Source: an uncultured Clostridia bacterium
Lineage (GTDB): Bacteria > Bacillota > Clostridia > Oscillospirales > Acutalibacteraceae
NCBI GenBank assembly: GCA_947369085.1
Contig: CANBJR010000002.1
Span: 47,324-111,323 of the forward strand
Direction: 5' to 3'
Length of the DNA stretch: 64,000 nucleotides
Shown here: positions 15,609 to 25,426 of the stretch, in pieces
Numbering within the stretch: the first letter of the stretch is position 1
How the letters are laid out: the number at the start of each line of letters is the position of its first letter
Notes under the pieces: generated by a model
Seen by the model: only the letters and a program-made list of their open reading frames with translations
Told to the model about the DNA's origin: nothing
The model's database searches: none
Translations under genes and position numbers: made by a program

Positions 15609-17555
15609 ATGTGTAACAAAAAACCTTTTTACATCACAACACCAATTTACTATCCGTCGGGCAATCCGCATATCGGTCACTGCTACACAACAGTTGCCTG
15701 CGACTCTATCGCCCGATACAGACGAATGCAGGGTTACGATGTAATGTTTCTTACGGGAACCGATGAACACGGTTTGAAAATTGAGCAGAAGGCTGCCGAA
15801 AAAGGCATTACTCCCAAACAGTACGTTGACGAAATCGTAGAGATTTTCAAAAGTCTGTGGAACTTTATGAACATCAGCTATGACAGATATATCCGCACCA
15901 CAGACGACTATCACGTTGAAACGGTACAAAAGATTTTTAAGGAGCTTTACGACAAGGGCTACATCTACAAGGGCGAGTACAAGGGCAAATACTGCACTCC
16001 CTGCGAAAGCTTCTGGACAGAAAGTCAGCTTGTTGACGGCAAGTGTCCCGAATGCGGACGTGAAGTTGTCGAGGCTAAGGAGGAAGCTTACTTCTTCAAA
16101 ATGGCTCCGTTTGCCGACAGAATTGAAAAGCTCCTCACCGAAACTGACTACCTACAACCTAAAACCCGTGCCGTTGAACTCGTAAACAACTTTATCAAGC
16201 CGGGGCTTGAGGATTTGTGCGTTTCAAGAACAAGCTTTACATGGGGCATTCCCGTAACATTCGACGAAAAACACGTTGTTTACGTATGGATTGACGCTCT
16301 TTCAAACTATATTTCCGCACTCGGCTATCAAAACGAGGCTTTTGACGAATTTAACAAGTACTGGCCTGCCGACGTTCATATGGTTGCAAAGGACATTATG
16401 CGTTTTCACGCTATCATCTGGCCTGCAATGCTGATGGCTCTTGATTTGCCTTTGCCCAAGCACCTTGCAGTTCACGGCTGGATTACCTTTAACGGACAAA
16501 AGATGTCAAAGTCGCTCGGCAATGTAGTTGACCCGTTCATTCTGGGCAAACGCTACGGCGCAGACGCTATCCGCTACCACATTCTGCGTGAAATGGCTCT
16601 CGGCGCAGACAGCTCATTCTCGAATGAAATTATGATTAACCGCATTAACTCCGACCTTGCAAACGGTTTAGGTAACCTCGTTTCACGTACCGTTGCAATG
16701 GTTGAAAAATACTTCGGCGGAACACTCCCCACAGAGCGTGAAAGCGGAGAATTTGACGACGATTTAATTGAAACCGCAACTGCATTAAGGGCAAAGGTTG
16801 ACTCCTTTATGGACGAAACACAGCTCAACAACGCCCTTGCCGAGATTTTCAAGGTTGTTTCACGTGCCAACAAGTACATTGATGAAACTGCGCCCTGGGT
16901 TATCGCAAAGGACGAAGCAAAGAAAGCAAGACTTGCAACCGTGCTTTACAACCTGCTTGACACAATCAGAATTGTCGCCACTCTGCTCTCTGCATTTATG
17001 CCCACGACAATGCCGAAGGCACTCGAACAGATTGGTGCGTGTGAGAAGTGCGCAACATATGAAAATGCCGACAAATTCGGCGTTCTGCCCCCTGACGTAA
17101 CCGTTAAGAAGGGCGAGGCTCTCTTCCCGAGAATTGACGTTGATAAGGAAATTGAAGAGCTTAATTCAATTATCAAAAACAACTCGGGCGAGGACGAGAA
17201 AACCAAAAAACTCAGAGAAGAAATTGAGGGTATTGCGCAGATTGGCATTGACGACTTCTGCAAGGTTGACTTGCGTGTGGCTGAAATCAAGGCTTGCGAG
17301 CCGATTAAAAAGGCTAAAAAGCTCCTTAAGCTGACAGTTTTTGACGGCGTAAAGGAGAGGACTGTAGCAAGCGGAATTGCAAAGTATTACAAGCCCGAGG
17401 AGCTTGTGGGCAGAAAGATTATCCTTGTTTCAAACCTTGCGCCTGCAAAGCTCTGCGGTGTTGAAAGCTGCGGAATGATTCTTGCCGCAACGTGCGGTGA
17501 GGACGTAAAGGTCATCTTCGTTGACGATATGCCCGCAGGAGCAAAAATCAGTTAA
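15609..17555 (+). CDS. metG: methionine--tRNA ligase
   Basis: 648 residues from the ATG behind AGGAGG. It has the HIGH signature (NPHIGHC) near residue 20, a zinc knuckle with CTPC and CPEC (about 130-150), the KMSKS signature (GQKMSKSLGN) near 300, the anticodon-binding helical domain, and a C-terminal EMAP/Trbp111-like tRNA-binding domain (about 550-648, starting VDLRVAEIKACEPIKKAKKLLKL). It charges tRNA-Met; the dimer-forming C-terminal domain increases tRNA affinity. Monocistronic, constitutive-looking promoter. The tRNA-fMet gene lies 3 kb away, perhaps by chance. Confidence 0.97.
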   Translation: MCNKKPFYITTPIYYPSGNPHIGHCYTTVACDSIARYRRMQGYDVMFLTGTDEHGLKIEQKAAEKGITPKQYVDEIVEIFKSLWNFMNISYDRYIRTTDDYHVETVQKIFKELYDKGYIYKGEYKGKYCTPCESFWTESQLVDGKCPECGREVVEAKEEAYFFKMAPFADRIEKLLTETDYLQPKTRAVELVNNFIKPGLEDLCVSRTSFTWGIPVTFDEKHVVYVWIDALSNYISALGYQNEAFDEFNKYWPADVHMVAKDIMRFHAIIWPAMLMALDLPLPKHLAVHGWITFNGQKMSKSLGNVVDPFILGKRYGADAIRYHILREMALGADSSFSNEIMINRINSDLANGLGNLVSRTVAMVEKYFGGTLPTERESGEFDDDLIETATALRAKVDSFMDETQLNNALAEIFKVVSRANKYIDETAPWVIAKDEAKKARLATVLYNLLDTIRIVATLLSAFMPTTMPKALEQIGACEKCATYENADKFGVLPPDVTVKKGEALFPRIDVDKEIEELNSIIKNNSGEDEKTKKLREEIEGIAQIGIDDFCKVDLRVAEIKACEPIKKAKKLLKLTVFDGVKERTVASGIAKYYKPEELVGRKIILVSNLAPAKLCGVESCGMILAATCGEDVKVIFVDDMPAGAKIS

Positions 17556-17573
17556 ATTATAGATTATAGAAAA

Positions 17574-17612
17574 ACAGGTCGGAACATCGCATTAAAGCGG
17601 TGTCCGACCTGT
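17574..17612 (+). terminator. terminator of metG
   Basis: ACAGGTCGGA and TCCGACCTGT form a 10-bp stem; an inner ATCGC/GCGGT pairing extends it; TTTTTAT follows. Confidence 0.8.
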
Positions 17613-17656
17613 TTTTATATGTCATACGTATTTGTTTTTTAAAATTATTGTCAATT

Positions 17657-17989
17657 TTAGATTAATTTAAATTTTAAAATATGTCTGATAATCTGCAACA
17701 CTTCTTGCTTCTCCTCTATAGACAAGTAACTAAGTTCAAAAATTATATCATTTAAAATCTCATCTGTACATTCATTATCAAATTTTTGGTCGCTGAATAA
17801 TTCAGATAACGACATATTCAAAGCATTAGCAATTTTTTCAATCAATTTTACTGTTGGATTTTTTTCATCTCTTTCAATTTGTCCTAAATAAGCTGTAGTT
17901 ATATCCGCTCTTAAAGCTAATTGCTCTTGTGATAAATTATGTTTTAACCTCAAATATCGTATTCGGTTTCCTAAACTATAGTTATTCAT
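17657..17989 (-). CDS. XRE-family HTH repressor
   Basis: 110 residues; an HTH_3 domain (about 6-62, RIRYLRLKHNLSQEQLALRADITTAYLGQIERDEKNPTV in two overlapping motifs) and a C-terminal helical region (68-110) likely for dimerisation. The start has AGGTGA seven bases upstream. Codons 3-6 contain AAACTATAGTTA when read on the plus strand, and the same 12-mer in inverse orientation lies at 18064-18075 beside the promoter of the divergent lipoprotein gene. This looks like a repressor controlling itself and its neighbour (inference). Confidence 0.88.
   Translation of the reverse strand: MNNYSLGNRIRYLRLKHNLSQEQLALRADITTAYLGQIERDEKNPTVKLIEKIANALNMSLSELFSDQKFDNECTDEILNDIIFELSYLSIEEKQEVLQIIRHILKFKLI
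17973..17984. promoter_or_regulatory. palindromic site 1, inside the XRE start region
   Basis: AAACTATAGTTA on the plus strand; core AACTATAGTT is a perfect palindrome. Partner of the site at 18064-18075. Confidence 0.5.
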
Positions 17990-18019
17990 TTAAAATCACC
18001 TATAATTATTATAAAACAC

Positions 18020-18048
18020 TTGCATTTTATTATTCAAAGTGATATAGT
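18020..18048 (+). promoter_or_regulatory. promoter of the lipoprotein gene
   Basis: TTGCAT (18020-18025) and TATAGT (18043-18048) with a 17-bp spacer. Confidence 0.5.
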
Positions 18049-18063
18049 ATGTATTAGATATAA

Positions 18064-18075
18064 TAACTATAGTTT
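18064..18075. promoter_or_regulatory. palindromic site 2, just after the lipoprotein transcription start
   Basis: TAACTATAGTTT, the exact reverse complement of site 1. It lies 15 bp past the -10 box, where a bound repressor would block transcription. Confidence 0.5.
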
Positions 18076-18114
18076 GTTATATCAAAAAACATAAAAAAGA
18101 AATGAGGAGAAAAA

Positions 18115-18678
18115 ATGAAAAAATTGATGTGTGCAATTCTATCCGGTCTGCTGATACTTTCATTGGCAGCTTGCAGTAAAGAACAAACAGACACAAGTAT
18201 TCAAAATTCGGAGCAGACTGTCGCCGAAACTACAGAAAACAAAAAAAGTGGCGAAATAACAATTCAGGATATTGATTGGTCTGTTGATGAAGCAATGGTT
18301 AATGACAGCAAACGAGCAGTGTTCAGCTATACTAATAATTCCAACTACACCATAACTTCTGTGCAAATAAGAGCGTACTTGAAATCCGATTATACTAAAG
18401 AAGATGTTGCTGATTGGGGTGAAGATTTAGGTCGTGGTGACGAATGGGAATTGTCAGACATATTCTTAGATGCTGAATATAAAGAAACAGTTGAGCCAAA
18501 TGAAACATCTCCAAAAGAACCTATACACCGAAACAATATTTATTATGTTAACAGTACAGCCGATTTTGAAAAAACAGAACCGGCTTTAATGACAATAAAA
18601 TATCTAGACAGCGAAAACACCGAACAATCAATATACTATGACTACAAGGCAGGAAAATATCTCGAAGACGCTTCATAA
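18115..18678 (+). CDS. lipoprotein of unknown function
   Basis: 187 residues with a clear lipobox (LSLAAC, Cys at about residue 20) after a short hydrophobic signal, then a low-complexity Thr/Glu/Ser linker and a compact beta-rich domain (about 45-180) containing AVFSYTNNSNYTITSVQIRAYLKSD, the pattern of small immunoglobulin-like domains that follow lipoboxes in Firmicutes. It would be anchored to the outer face of the membrane. GAGGAG precedes the ATG. It is divergent from the XRE repressor with shared palindromes, so probably regulated by it. No specific function is recognisable. Confidence 0.8.
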   Translation: MKKLMCAILSGLLILSLAACSKEQTDTSIQNSEQTVAETTENKKSGEITIQDIDWSVDEAMVNDSKRAVFSYTNNSNYTITSVQIRAYLKSDYTKEDVADWGEDLGRGDEWELSDIFLDAEYKETVEPNETSPKEPIHRNNIYYVNSTADFEKTEPALMTIKYLDSENTEQSIYYDYKAGKYLEDAS

Positions 18679-18694
18679 TGAGATACATAAAAAG

Positions 18695-18727
18695 AGGCTA
18701 CCTCACTTTTTATTAGTGAGATAGCCT
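18695..18727. terminator. bidirectional terminator
   Basis: AGGCTA-C-CTCAC and GTGAG-A-TAGCCT form a stem with one mismatch, with AAAA before and TTTT after, between converging genes. Confidence 0.8.
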
Positions 18728-18741
18728 TTTAATTTTTCCTC

Positions 18742-19431
18742 TTATGCTCTTTTTAAAATGTATCTGACTGCAAGGCGTTTTACCTGTCTTTCCTTGAGCC
18801 ACAGGTACGCCGCAGACGAAAGCGCAATCGGCACAAAGCAGAACCAGACACTTGATGTTCCCAAAAACAGGCTTGCAACGCACGAAAGAGCAACGCCAGA
18901 ATGAAAGCCGAGGAGCGTAAGCCAGTAAAACCTTGCCTGCTCACCCTGTTTTTCGTCCTTGTCGATTATATATTTTGTAAGCGACGTTACAGCTACACGA
19001 AGGTTATTAGTTGAAAAAATTGTTGCGCTGGCGTAGCCTGCCGCAGTTCTGTAGGCGTTCCACTGAATCGGAGTTACAAAAAGTATGGGCAAAACTGCAA
19101 TGTAGTGATTTGCAACATTCGGAAAAAGTCCGATAAAAGTTACTGCACAGCTTGTCATAACAAGGCTTACAATCTTTAAATCTATCTTTATAAATTTTTC
19201 GGCAATCACATAAAACACATTGCCCGAAATATATGTAATTAGCGCAAGCACAAGAAAAAACAGCGCCGAAAATTCTCCACTGAAAATATTGCATACAATG
19301 TGAATTAAATTTGCCGTCTGTGCGTTTCCGAAAAAATCACAGTGATTGAAAATCGCATAGCCGCCCAAAAATCCGCCGATTGAACTTACGGCGTAATGAA
19401 GCAGTTTCTGCCTTGACGCCTTTTCACTCAT
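18742..19431 (-). CDS. DUF1275 (YoaK-like) membrane protein
   Basis: 229 residues from the ATG at 19431 (AGGAAG seven bases upstream; the TTG just before it is not needed). Six or seven hydrophobic segments, with the family pattern GGFLGGYAIFNHCDFFGNAQTANL in two pieces near the N terminus, where YoaK proteins have the G-x-D...TGN signature. It sits in the plasma membrane. The function of DUF1275 is not known; transport of a small molecule has been suggested. Monocistronic. Confidence 0.82.
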   Translation of the reverse strand: MSEKASRQKLLHYAVSSIGGFLGGYAIFNHCDFFGNAQTANLIHIVCNIFSGEFSALFFLVLALITYISGNVFYVIAEKFIKIDLKIVSLVMTSCAVTFIGLFPNVANHYIAVLPILFVTPIQWNAYRTAAGYASATIFSTNNLRVAVTSLTKYIIDKDEKQGEQARFYWLTLLGFHSGVALSCVASLFLGTSSVWFCFVPIALSSAAYLWLKERQVKRLAVRYILKRA

Positions 19432-19536
19432 CAAATTACTTCCTTAAATAACTGTGTTTAATAATCATTTAACTTAATTATATCACATTTGCCTGCTTAA
19501 TCAATGGAAAATTTGCAAGGAATACACATAACAAAA

Positions 19537-19571
19537 AGCCTGAAATTCAGTCAAACTGCAATTTCAGGCTT
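19537..19571 (-). terminator. terminator after the acidic-tail membrane protein gene
   Basis: AAGCCTGAAATT and AATTTCAGGCTT form a perfect 12-bp stem, followed by TTTTTGTTA on the minus strand. Confidence 0.8.
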
Positions 19572-19584
19572 GATTTTTAAGCTG

Positions 19585-20130
19585 TTATTCGCTGATTTGC
19601 TCAGTTTCAGCTTCTTCTGTTTCCTGAGTTTCTTCCGTTTCCTGAATTTCATCAGAGTCGGAGGTTTCAAGTAAATCGGCTTCAACACCGCCCTCAAGAA
19701 CTTCATTTTCTGCAACAGCGTCCGGATTTTCAATCTCATATCCGCTGAGGAATGTGTACGGAATGCCGTAGCCGAGTGCAACGCAGGCAAGCGTTACAAT
19801 AACGTTAAGTCCGCCGTTGTCTGCCGCAAAAACATCGTGCAGAGGAAGTCCGGGTGCAATAGCGGCAATGATTATGTACAGTGACGGAATCACAAGAACA
19901 ATAAGCGTTACAATGGAAAAACGCATAATAGACTTGCCGTCACCCACTCTTGTTGCGTAAAAAAGCAAAAGTCCGAAAACAACATGGAGTGCGATTGAAA
20001 CAATTGAACCTACAGTAGCATCAAGAGTGCTTGTAAACTGCGTAAAGAAGTGTGCGCATACGATGAATGCAATAATAAGAAATGCCGAGAAAAACAGATT
20101 AATTGTTTCTCTTTTATCAGGTTTTTTCAA
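19585..20130 (-). CDS. four-helix membrane protein with acidic tail, unknown function
   Basis: 181 residues from a TTG start with GGAGGT seven bases upstream. Four hydrophobic helices (about 10-30, 38-60, 68-92, 105-130) are followed by a strongly acidic cytoplasmic tail of about 50 residues with Glu/Thr repeats (EETEETQ-like). I do not recognise the family. It has its own terminator and no obvious partner. Confidence 0.72.
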   Translation of the reverse strand: MKKPDKRETINLFFSAFLIIAFIVCAHFFTQFTSTLDATVGSIVSIALHVVFGLLLFYATRVGDGKSIMRFSIVTLIVLVIPSLYIIIAAIAPGLPLHDVFAADNGGLNVIVTLACVALGYGIPYTFLSGYEIENPDAVAENEVLEGGVEADLLETSDSDEIQETEETQETEEAETEQISE

Positions 20131-20230
20131 TTTTATAACCTCCGAACATAATTTTTATATATTCTATCAAACCAATGTGACAGTTTTGTGAAAACCGCAG
20201 AAGTATTTTGTTAATTCAGAACTATATTTA

Positions 20231-21166
20231 TTATGAAGTGTGATGTACTTTTGCCTTTAATGCAAAGCACGCCCAACCGTTTTCTATATGTTCTTCAATA
20301 ATATCAAAATGTCTGCTTACCGACTGCTTAACCTCTTCAGCTCTGGTGTCGATAATTCCGCTTGTGATGTAAACTGCGCCGTCCTTCATAAAGTTGCGCA
20401 CACCTTCTGACAAAAACATAATAGCGTCTGCAACAATATTTGCAAGCACAATGTCATACTTGCCTTGGACCTTGTCAGTAAAACTGCCGCAGATTGCGGT
20501 ATATCTGTCGCCCACTCCGTTGATTTCGGCATTCTCGGCGGCAGTTCTTACGGCGGTTTCGTCAATATCAACGCCGACTGCGCTTTCTGCGCCGAGCAAA
20601 AGCGTTGCAATCGAGAGGATACCGCTTCCGCATCCGACATCAAGCACCTTGTCGCCCTTTTTCATATACTTTTCGCACATTTCAAGGCAAAGGCGAGTTG
20701 TTTCGTGACCGCCCGTGCCGAATGCAAGACCGGGGTCGATATTCAGAACAACCCTTCCGTTTGCATCATAATCATCTCGCCAGCTTGGACGAATTAATAA
20801 TTTTTCGCCTACCTCAATCGGATTGAAATATTTTTTCCAGTTGTTGCGCCAGTCCTCCTCGGCGCAGTCGAGAAGCTCAATTGTATGCTCAATGCCCTCT
20901 GCGTTGTAGCGCTCGCTGAGGAACGCAACCGCCTCCGACGGCGAAACGTCAGGCTCAAGATAGATATGAACAAAGGCTTTGCTTCTGTCCTTATTAAGCA
21001 AATCCTCGTCAATCAAATCAATATGAGCAATATCCTCAACCTCCTGCTCAAGGTTGGTGTAGTCCTCAATATATATGCCGTACGGCACAACAACGTTTGC
21101 AATGTCGCTTGCTTTGCCGATATCCTTTGCATTTACGGCAATTTTTATTTCAGTCCAGTTTTCCAT
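20231..21166 (-). CDS. prmA: ribosomal protein L11 methyltransferase
   Basis: 311 residues. The N-terminal L11-recognition domain (about 1-100) is followed by a class I SAM-dependent methyltransferase with motif I VLDVGCGSGILSIA (about 175), the family motif DPGLAFGTGGHETTRLCL (about 145-162) and the NIVAD active-site motif (about 241). PrmA trimethylates lysines of ribosomal protein L11. Lying downstream of dnaJ it is the usual last member of the hrcA-grpE-dnaK-dnaJ-prmA group, although a 240-bp repeat-bearing gap separates them here, so it may be transcribed separately. Confidence 0.95.
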   Translation of the reverse strand: MENWTEIKIAVNAKDIGKASDIANVVVPYGIYIEDYTNLEQEVEDIAHIDLIDEDLLNKDRSKAFVHIYLEPDVSPSEAVAFLSERYNAEGIEHTIELLDCAEEDWRNNWKKYFNPIEVGEKLLIRPSWRDDYDANGRVVLNIDPGLAFGTGGHETTRLCLEMCEKYMKKGDKVLDVGCGSGILSIATLLLGAESAVGVDIDETAVRTAAENAEINGVGDRYTAICGSFTDKVQGKYDIVLANIVADAIMFLSEGVRNFMKDGAVYITSGIIDTRAEEVKQSVSRHFDIIEEHIENGWACFALKAKVHHTS

Positions 21167-21216
21167 AGGTTTGTATCCTTAAAGTTAATTAAAACAAATT
21201 TGTTTTGTTATTTTAT

Positions 21217-21309
21217 TGGGACGGTTAATTTTTTGTTAAGGGAACGATTGATAATGAATAAATTGTTTCACAATTTATTCATAGGGACGTCTGGGAAGCC
21301 GTCCCCTAC
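21217..21309. repeat. inverted-repeat element between dnaJ and prmA
   Basis: GGGACGG near 21218 and CCGTCCC at 21299-21305 bracket a perfect inner hairpin, ATGAATAAATTGT / ACAATTTATTCAT (21254-21282). The right end (ACGTCTGGGAAGCCGTCCCCTACG) in two parts matches the ends of the element at 45888-45971. Confidence 0.6.
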
Positions 21310-21406
21310 GGATTTAATACAGACGTTTCCGTTATTGCTCATAAATACAAATAAAACGTTGTATTTACTGTCACGTTCGAGTGCCCTCAGGAGCCACCCT
21401 GATTGA

Positions 21407-22546
21407 TTAATCGTTGAACAAGTCTTTCAGTTTATCAAAGAAATTCTTTCTCTTAACGTAATTTTTCTCGGTAGTTGTGCCGTCAAGCTGTTTAATAAGC
21501 TCTTTTTGCTTTGCGTTCAGGTTTTTTGGCACTTCAATCGTCATTCTGACGTACTGGTCGCCTCTGCCTCTTCCGCCTAAGTGAGGTATGCCCTTGCCCT
21601 TGAGCTTAAATATATCTCCCGGCTGAGTTCCCTCGTGGATTGTATATGTTACCTTGCCGTCAAGAGTCGGAACAACAATTTCTGCACCGAGAGCCGCCTG
21701 AGCAAATGTAATCGGAGTGTCGCACCACACATCGTCGCCCCTGCGCTCAAAAAGCTGATGGGGACGGACGTTTACATAAACGTGCAAATCACCTGACGGA
21801 CCGTTGTTATAACCTGCATTTCCTCTGCCGCCCACGTTTAAAATCTGCTGATCCTTGATACCTGCCGGAATTGTAACGTCAACGGTTTTGCTCTTGCGCT
21901 GTCTGCCTGAGCCGCCGCACTTACGACAGGGATTGTCGATTATTTTACCCTTTCCGTGGCAAGCGTCGCAGGTGCGCTGTGTCTGAACAACACCGAACGG
22001 AGTTCTCTGATTTATCGTAACCTTGCCCGAACCTCCGCAGGCTGAGCAGGTTTTGGGTGAAGAACCTGCCTGCGCTCCCGTGCCGTGACAGTCACCGCAA
22101 GATGTAACGCAGTTGTAGCTTACGTTCTTTTTACAGCCCTTAGCCGCCTCTTCAAATGAAATGTAAACGGTGGCTTCAACATCACTGCCTCGCATAGGTG
22201 CGTTTGCATTGTTTGAACGTCTGCCGCCAAAGCCTCCGAAAAAGCTTGAGAATATGTCGTCAATGTCAATTCCCTGACCAAACGGACTTCCGCCGCCTGC
22301 GCCTGCGCCAAAGTTAGGGTCAACGCCTGCGTGGCCGAACTGGTCGTAACGAGCACGTTTGTCTTTGTCGGAAAGAACCTCGTATGCCTCGTTGACCTCT
22401 TTAAACTTTTCCTCACATTCCTTGTCACCCGGATGTAAGTCAGGGTGATATTTTTTTGCACTTTGTCTGTATGCCTTTTTTATTTCATCATCGCCTGCGC
22501 CCTTTTGAACGCCAAGCACCTCGTAGTAATCTCTTTTTTCAGCCAT
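21407..22546 (-). CDS. dnaJ: chaperone protein DnaJ
   Basis: 379 residues from the ATG behind GGGAGTG. A J domain (1-70) with HPD (YHPDLHPG), a Gly/Phe-rich linker, four CxxCxGxG zinc repeats ([36 protein letters not shown]; about 145-215) and the C-terminal client-binding domains. It delivers unfolded proteins to DnaK and stimulates its ATPase. Fourth gene of the heat-shock operon; a repeat-bearing gap of 288 bp separates it from dnaK. Confidence 0.97.
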   Translation of the reverse strand: MAEKRDYYEVLGVQKGAGDDEIKKAYRQSAKKYHPDLHPGDKECEEKFKEVNEAYEVLSDKDKRARYDQFGHAGVDPNFGAGAGGGSPFGQGIDIDDIFSSFFGGFGGRRSNNANAPMRGSDVEATVYISFEEAAKGCKKNVSYNCVTSCGDCHGTGAQAGSSPKTCSACGGSGKVTINQRTPFGVVQTQRTCDACHGKGKIIDNPCRKCGGSGRQRKSKTVDVTIPAGIKDQQILNVGGRGNAGYNNGPSGDLHVYVNVRPHQLFERRGDDVWCDTPITFAQAALGAEIVVPTLDGKVTYTIHEGTQPGDIFKLKGKGIPHLGGRGRGDQYVRMTIEVPKNLNAKQKELIKQLDGTTTEKNYVKRKNFFDKLKDLFND

Positions 22547-22601
22547 AAAATACACTCCCTGATAATCAATTAACAATTATCAATTAATAATTAACAATTA
22601 A

Positions 22602-22680
22602 TGTAGGGAACGGTCTTGACCGTTCCGATTACTCATAGGTTAGCAGTCGTCCTGCGGAACAGTCAAGACTTTTCCCTACA
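22602..22680. repeat. 79-bp MITE-like element between dnaK and dnaJ
   Basis: Ends are TGTAGGGAA and TTCCCTACA. The 26-bp arms (first ending GACCGTTCCG) match with three differences around a 27-bp centre. It is exactly as long as the element at 39326-39404 and its centre aligns to that element in the opposite orientation. AT-rich AATTAACAATT repeats lie immediately on its dnaJ side. Confidence 0.75.
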
Positions 22681-22834
22681 CTAAAAATAAACGTTACCGA
22701 TTTATCAACTTATAATTCGGGCTACCATTTTATACTAACAAACCGACTTTAATTCTCGAATTACGAGTCGAGGTACTCGACAAAGGAGCTGCTATAATTA
22801 ACAGCTCCTTTGATTGCTTTATATTATACAATAA

Positions 22835-24682
22835 TTATTTGTTATCGTCAACGTCCTTAAAATCGGCGTCATAAACATTCGGGTCACCGCTGTTGTTCGG
22901 CTGAGCACCGCCCATATCGGGAGCACCCGGCTGAGGATTGCCCTGAGGAGCTGCCTGCTGATAGAGCTTTGCGGATACGTCATAGAGAGCCTTCTGCAAG
23001 TCATCCTTTGCAGCCTTCATCATATCTGCATCGTCCTTTGCAACTGCATCTTTAAGAGCAGAAATCTTTGTGTTGATTGTGTTTTTGTCATCATCAGAAA
23101 GCTTGTCGCCGCTCTCGTTTACAAGCTTTTCAGCCTGATAAACCATATTCTCAGCTTCGTTCTTAGCGTCAACAGCTTCGCGGCGTTTCTTGTCGTCAGC
23201 GGCATACTGCTCTGCTTCCTTAACAGCCTTATCAATATCTTCCTTGCTCATATTTGTTGAAGAAGAAATTGTAATCTTCTGCTCCTTGCCTGTTCCGAGA
23301 TCCTTTGCAGAAACGTTTACGATACCGTTTGCGTCAATGTCAAATGTAACCTCAATCTGCGGAACACCGCGCATTGCAGGAGCAATTCCTGTAAGAGCAA
23401 ACAAACCGAGCTGTTTGTTGTCACGGGCAAATTCACGCTCACCCTGAAGAACGTTGATTTCAACCTGAGTTTGATTGTCAGCGGCAGTTGAGAAAATCTG
23501 GCTCTTCTTTGTAGGAATTGTTGTGTTTCTGTCGATAATTTTTGTCATTACACCGCCCATTGTTTCAACACCGAGTGAAAGCGGAGTAACGTCAAGAAGA
23601 AGAAGTCCGTCAACCTCGCCACCGAGTACGCCTGCCTGAATAGCCGCACCGATTGCAACACATTCGTCAGGGTTAATGCCCTTGAACGGATCCTTGCCGA
23701 TAAGCTTTTTAACAGCTTCCTGAACAGCGGGAATTCTTGAAGAACCGCCTACCATAAGAACCTTGTCAATCTGACCAATCTGAAGTCCTGAGTCAGAGAG
23801 AGCCGAACGAACGGGTCCCATTGTAGCCTCTACCAAATCAGCAGTAAGCTCGTCAAACTTTGCTCTTGTAAGAGTTAAATCAAGGTGCTTAGGACCTGTC
23901 TGGTCTGCTGTGATAAAGGGAAGATTGATTGAAGATGTTGTAACGCCCGAAAGCTCAATTTTAGCCTTCTCTGCTGCTTCCTTTAATCTCTGCATAGCCA
24001 TTTTATCTGATGAAAGGTCAATGCCTGTTTCTGTTTTGAATGAGGAAACCATCCAGTCGATAACTCTCTTGTCAAAGTCGTCGCCGCCAAGACGGTTGTT
24101 ACCTGCTGTTGCAAGAACTTCCTGAACGCCGTCGCCCATTTCAATGATTGATACATCGAATGTACCGCCGCCGAGGTCATATACCATAACTTTCTGGTCG
24201 TTTTCCTTGTCAACACCGTATGAAAGAGCTGCGGCTGTAGGCTCGTTGATGATTCTCTTTACATCAAGACCTGCGATTTTACCTGCGTCCTTTGTAGCCT
24301 GGCGCTGTGCGTCTGTAAAGTATGCAGGAACTGTGATAACAGCCTGTGAAACTGTTTCGCCGAGGTAAGCCTCAGCATCAGCCTTGAGCTTCTGAAGAAT
24401 CATAGCTGAAATTTCCTGAGGTGTGTAGTTTTTGCCGTCAATGGTTACCTTGTAGGAAGTACCCATTTCTCTTTTAATTGAAGAAACTGTTTTTTCGGGG
24501 TTTGTGATAGCCTGACGTTTTGCAACCTGACCTACCATTCTTTCGCCGTCTTTTGAAAATGCAACTACAGACGGAGTTGTTCTTGCGCCCTCTGCGTTTG
24601 CGATTACAACGGGTTCGCCGCCTTCGATTACTGCTACGCAGGAGTTAGTTGTACCTAAATCTATACCTATTGTCTTTGCCAT
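22835..24682 (-). CDS. dnaK: chaperone protein DnaK (Hsp70)
   Basis: 615 residues from the ATG behind GGAGGAA. The ATPase domain starts [14 protein letters not shown], with the phosphate-2 motif [13 protein letters not shown] and [11 protein letters not shown]; the substrate-binding domain and lid follow, ending with a Gly/Pro-rich tail and an acidic DVDDNK end. It refolds proteins with DnaJ and GrpE. Third gene of the hrcA operon under CIRCE control. Confidence 0.98.
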   Translation of the reverse strand: MAKTIGIDLGTTNSCVAVIEGGEPVVIANAEGARTTPSVVAFSKDGERMVGQVAKRQAITNPEKTVSSIKREMGTSYKVTIDGKNYTPQEISAMILQKLKADAEAYLGETVSQAVITVPAYFTDAQRQATKDAGKIAGLDVKRIINEPTAAALSYGVDKENDQKVMVYDLGGGTFDVSIIEMGDGVQEVLATAGNNRLGGDDFDKRVIDWMVSSFKTETGIDLSSDKMAMQRLKEAAEKAKIELSGVTTSSINLPFITADQTGPKHLDLTLTRAKFDELTADLVEATMGPVRSALSDSGLQIGQIDKVLMVGGSSRIPAVQEAVKKLIGKDPFKGINPDECVAIGAAIQAGVLGGEVDGLLLLDVTPLSLGVETMGGVMTKIIDRNTTIPTKKSQIFSTAADNQTQVEINVLQGEREFARDNKQLGLFALTGIAPAMRGVPQIEVTFDIDANGIVNVSAKDLGTGKEQKITISSSTNMSKEDIDKAVKEAEQYAADDKKRREAVDAKNEAENMVYQAEKLVNESGDKLSDDDKNTINTKISALKDAVAKDDADMMKAAKDDLQKALYDVSAKLYQQAAPQGNPQPGAPDMGGAQPNNSGDPNVYDADFKDVDDNK

Positions 24683-24788
24683 AATTAATTCCTCCAATAA
24701 ATTTTGTTTGTGTTTTTAGTTATTTTACTTGATAATAAGTTTATTTATATAATCTGATTTTTCAAAGCATTCAAAAGCCTTAATAAAA

Positions 24789-25364
24789 TCAGCAGTTTGC
24801 TACCTGCACCATTGCGTGGCGGATAATTTTATCGCCGATTTTGTAGCCTGTCTGGAAAACCTGAGCAATTGCGTTTTCGCCAAGCTCTTCGCTTTCAATC
24901 TTAGATATTGCGTTGTGCAGGTTAGGGTCAAACTCATCACCGATTTTTCCGAAAGACTCAATCTTGAGCTTTTCAAAGGATTTGTCAAGCTGATTTGAAA
25001 TAAGCTCAATTCCCTTGATGATTTCGGGGTCGGCATTTGCAAGGTTTTCAAGCGCCATTCTCACGCTGTCTGCTACAGGAAGAAGCTCTGTTACCGCCTT
25101 AGCCGTTGCATCATCATAAATAGAAAGCTTTTCGTTTGCGGTACGCTTGCGGTAATTGTCGTATTCAGCGGCAAGGCGCATATATTTATCCTTTTGAGAT
25201 GCAAGCTCTTCCTCAAGCTTTTTTACCTTTTCATCATCTTTTTTACTTTTTTTGCCTTTTGTTTCCTCAACCTTTTCTTCCTCTGCCTTGTTCTTGGCTT
25301 CGGCTGTGTTATCGGTTTTGGTTTCCTTTACTTCTTCGGCATTTTCGCACTTTTTCTTTGGCAT
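24789..25364 (-). CDS. grpE: nucleotide exchange factor GrpE
   Basis: 191 residues. A long charged Lys/Glu N-terminal region (1-50) leads into the coiled coil (about 50-100, with RLAAEYDNYRKRT) and the C-terminal beta domain that contacts DnaK (GYKIGDKIIRHAMVQVA). It releases ADP from DnaK. Second gene of the operon; AAGGAG ribosome site. Confidence 0.96.
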   Translation of the reverse strand: MPKKKCENAEEVKETKTDNTAEAKNKAEEEKVEETKGKKSKKDDEKVKKLEEELASQKDKYMRLAAEYDNYRKRTANEKLSIYDDATAKAVTELLPVADSVRMALENLANADPEIIKGIELISNQLDKSFEKLKIESFGKIGDEFDPNLHNAISKIESEELGENAIAQVFQTGYKIGDKIIRHAMVQVANC

Positions 25365-25426
25365 TTTTATTCTCCTTCAAGGACTGTTTTTCAATTAACA
25401 ATTATCAATTGCAAATTGTTAATTGA

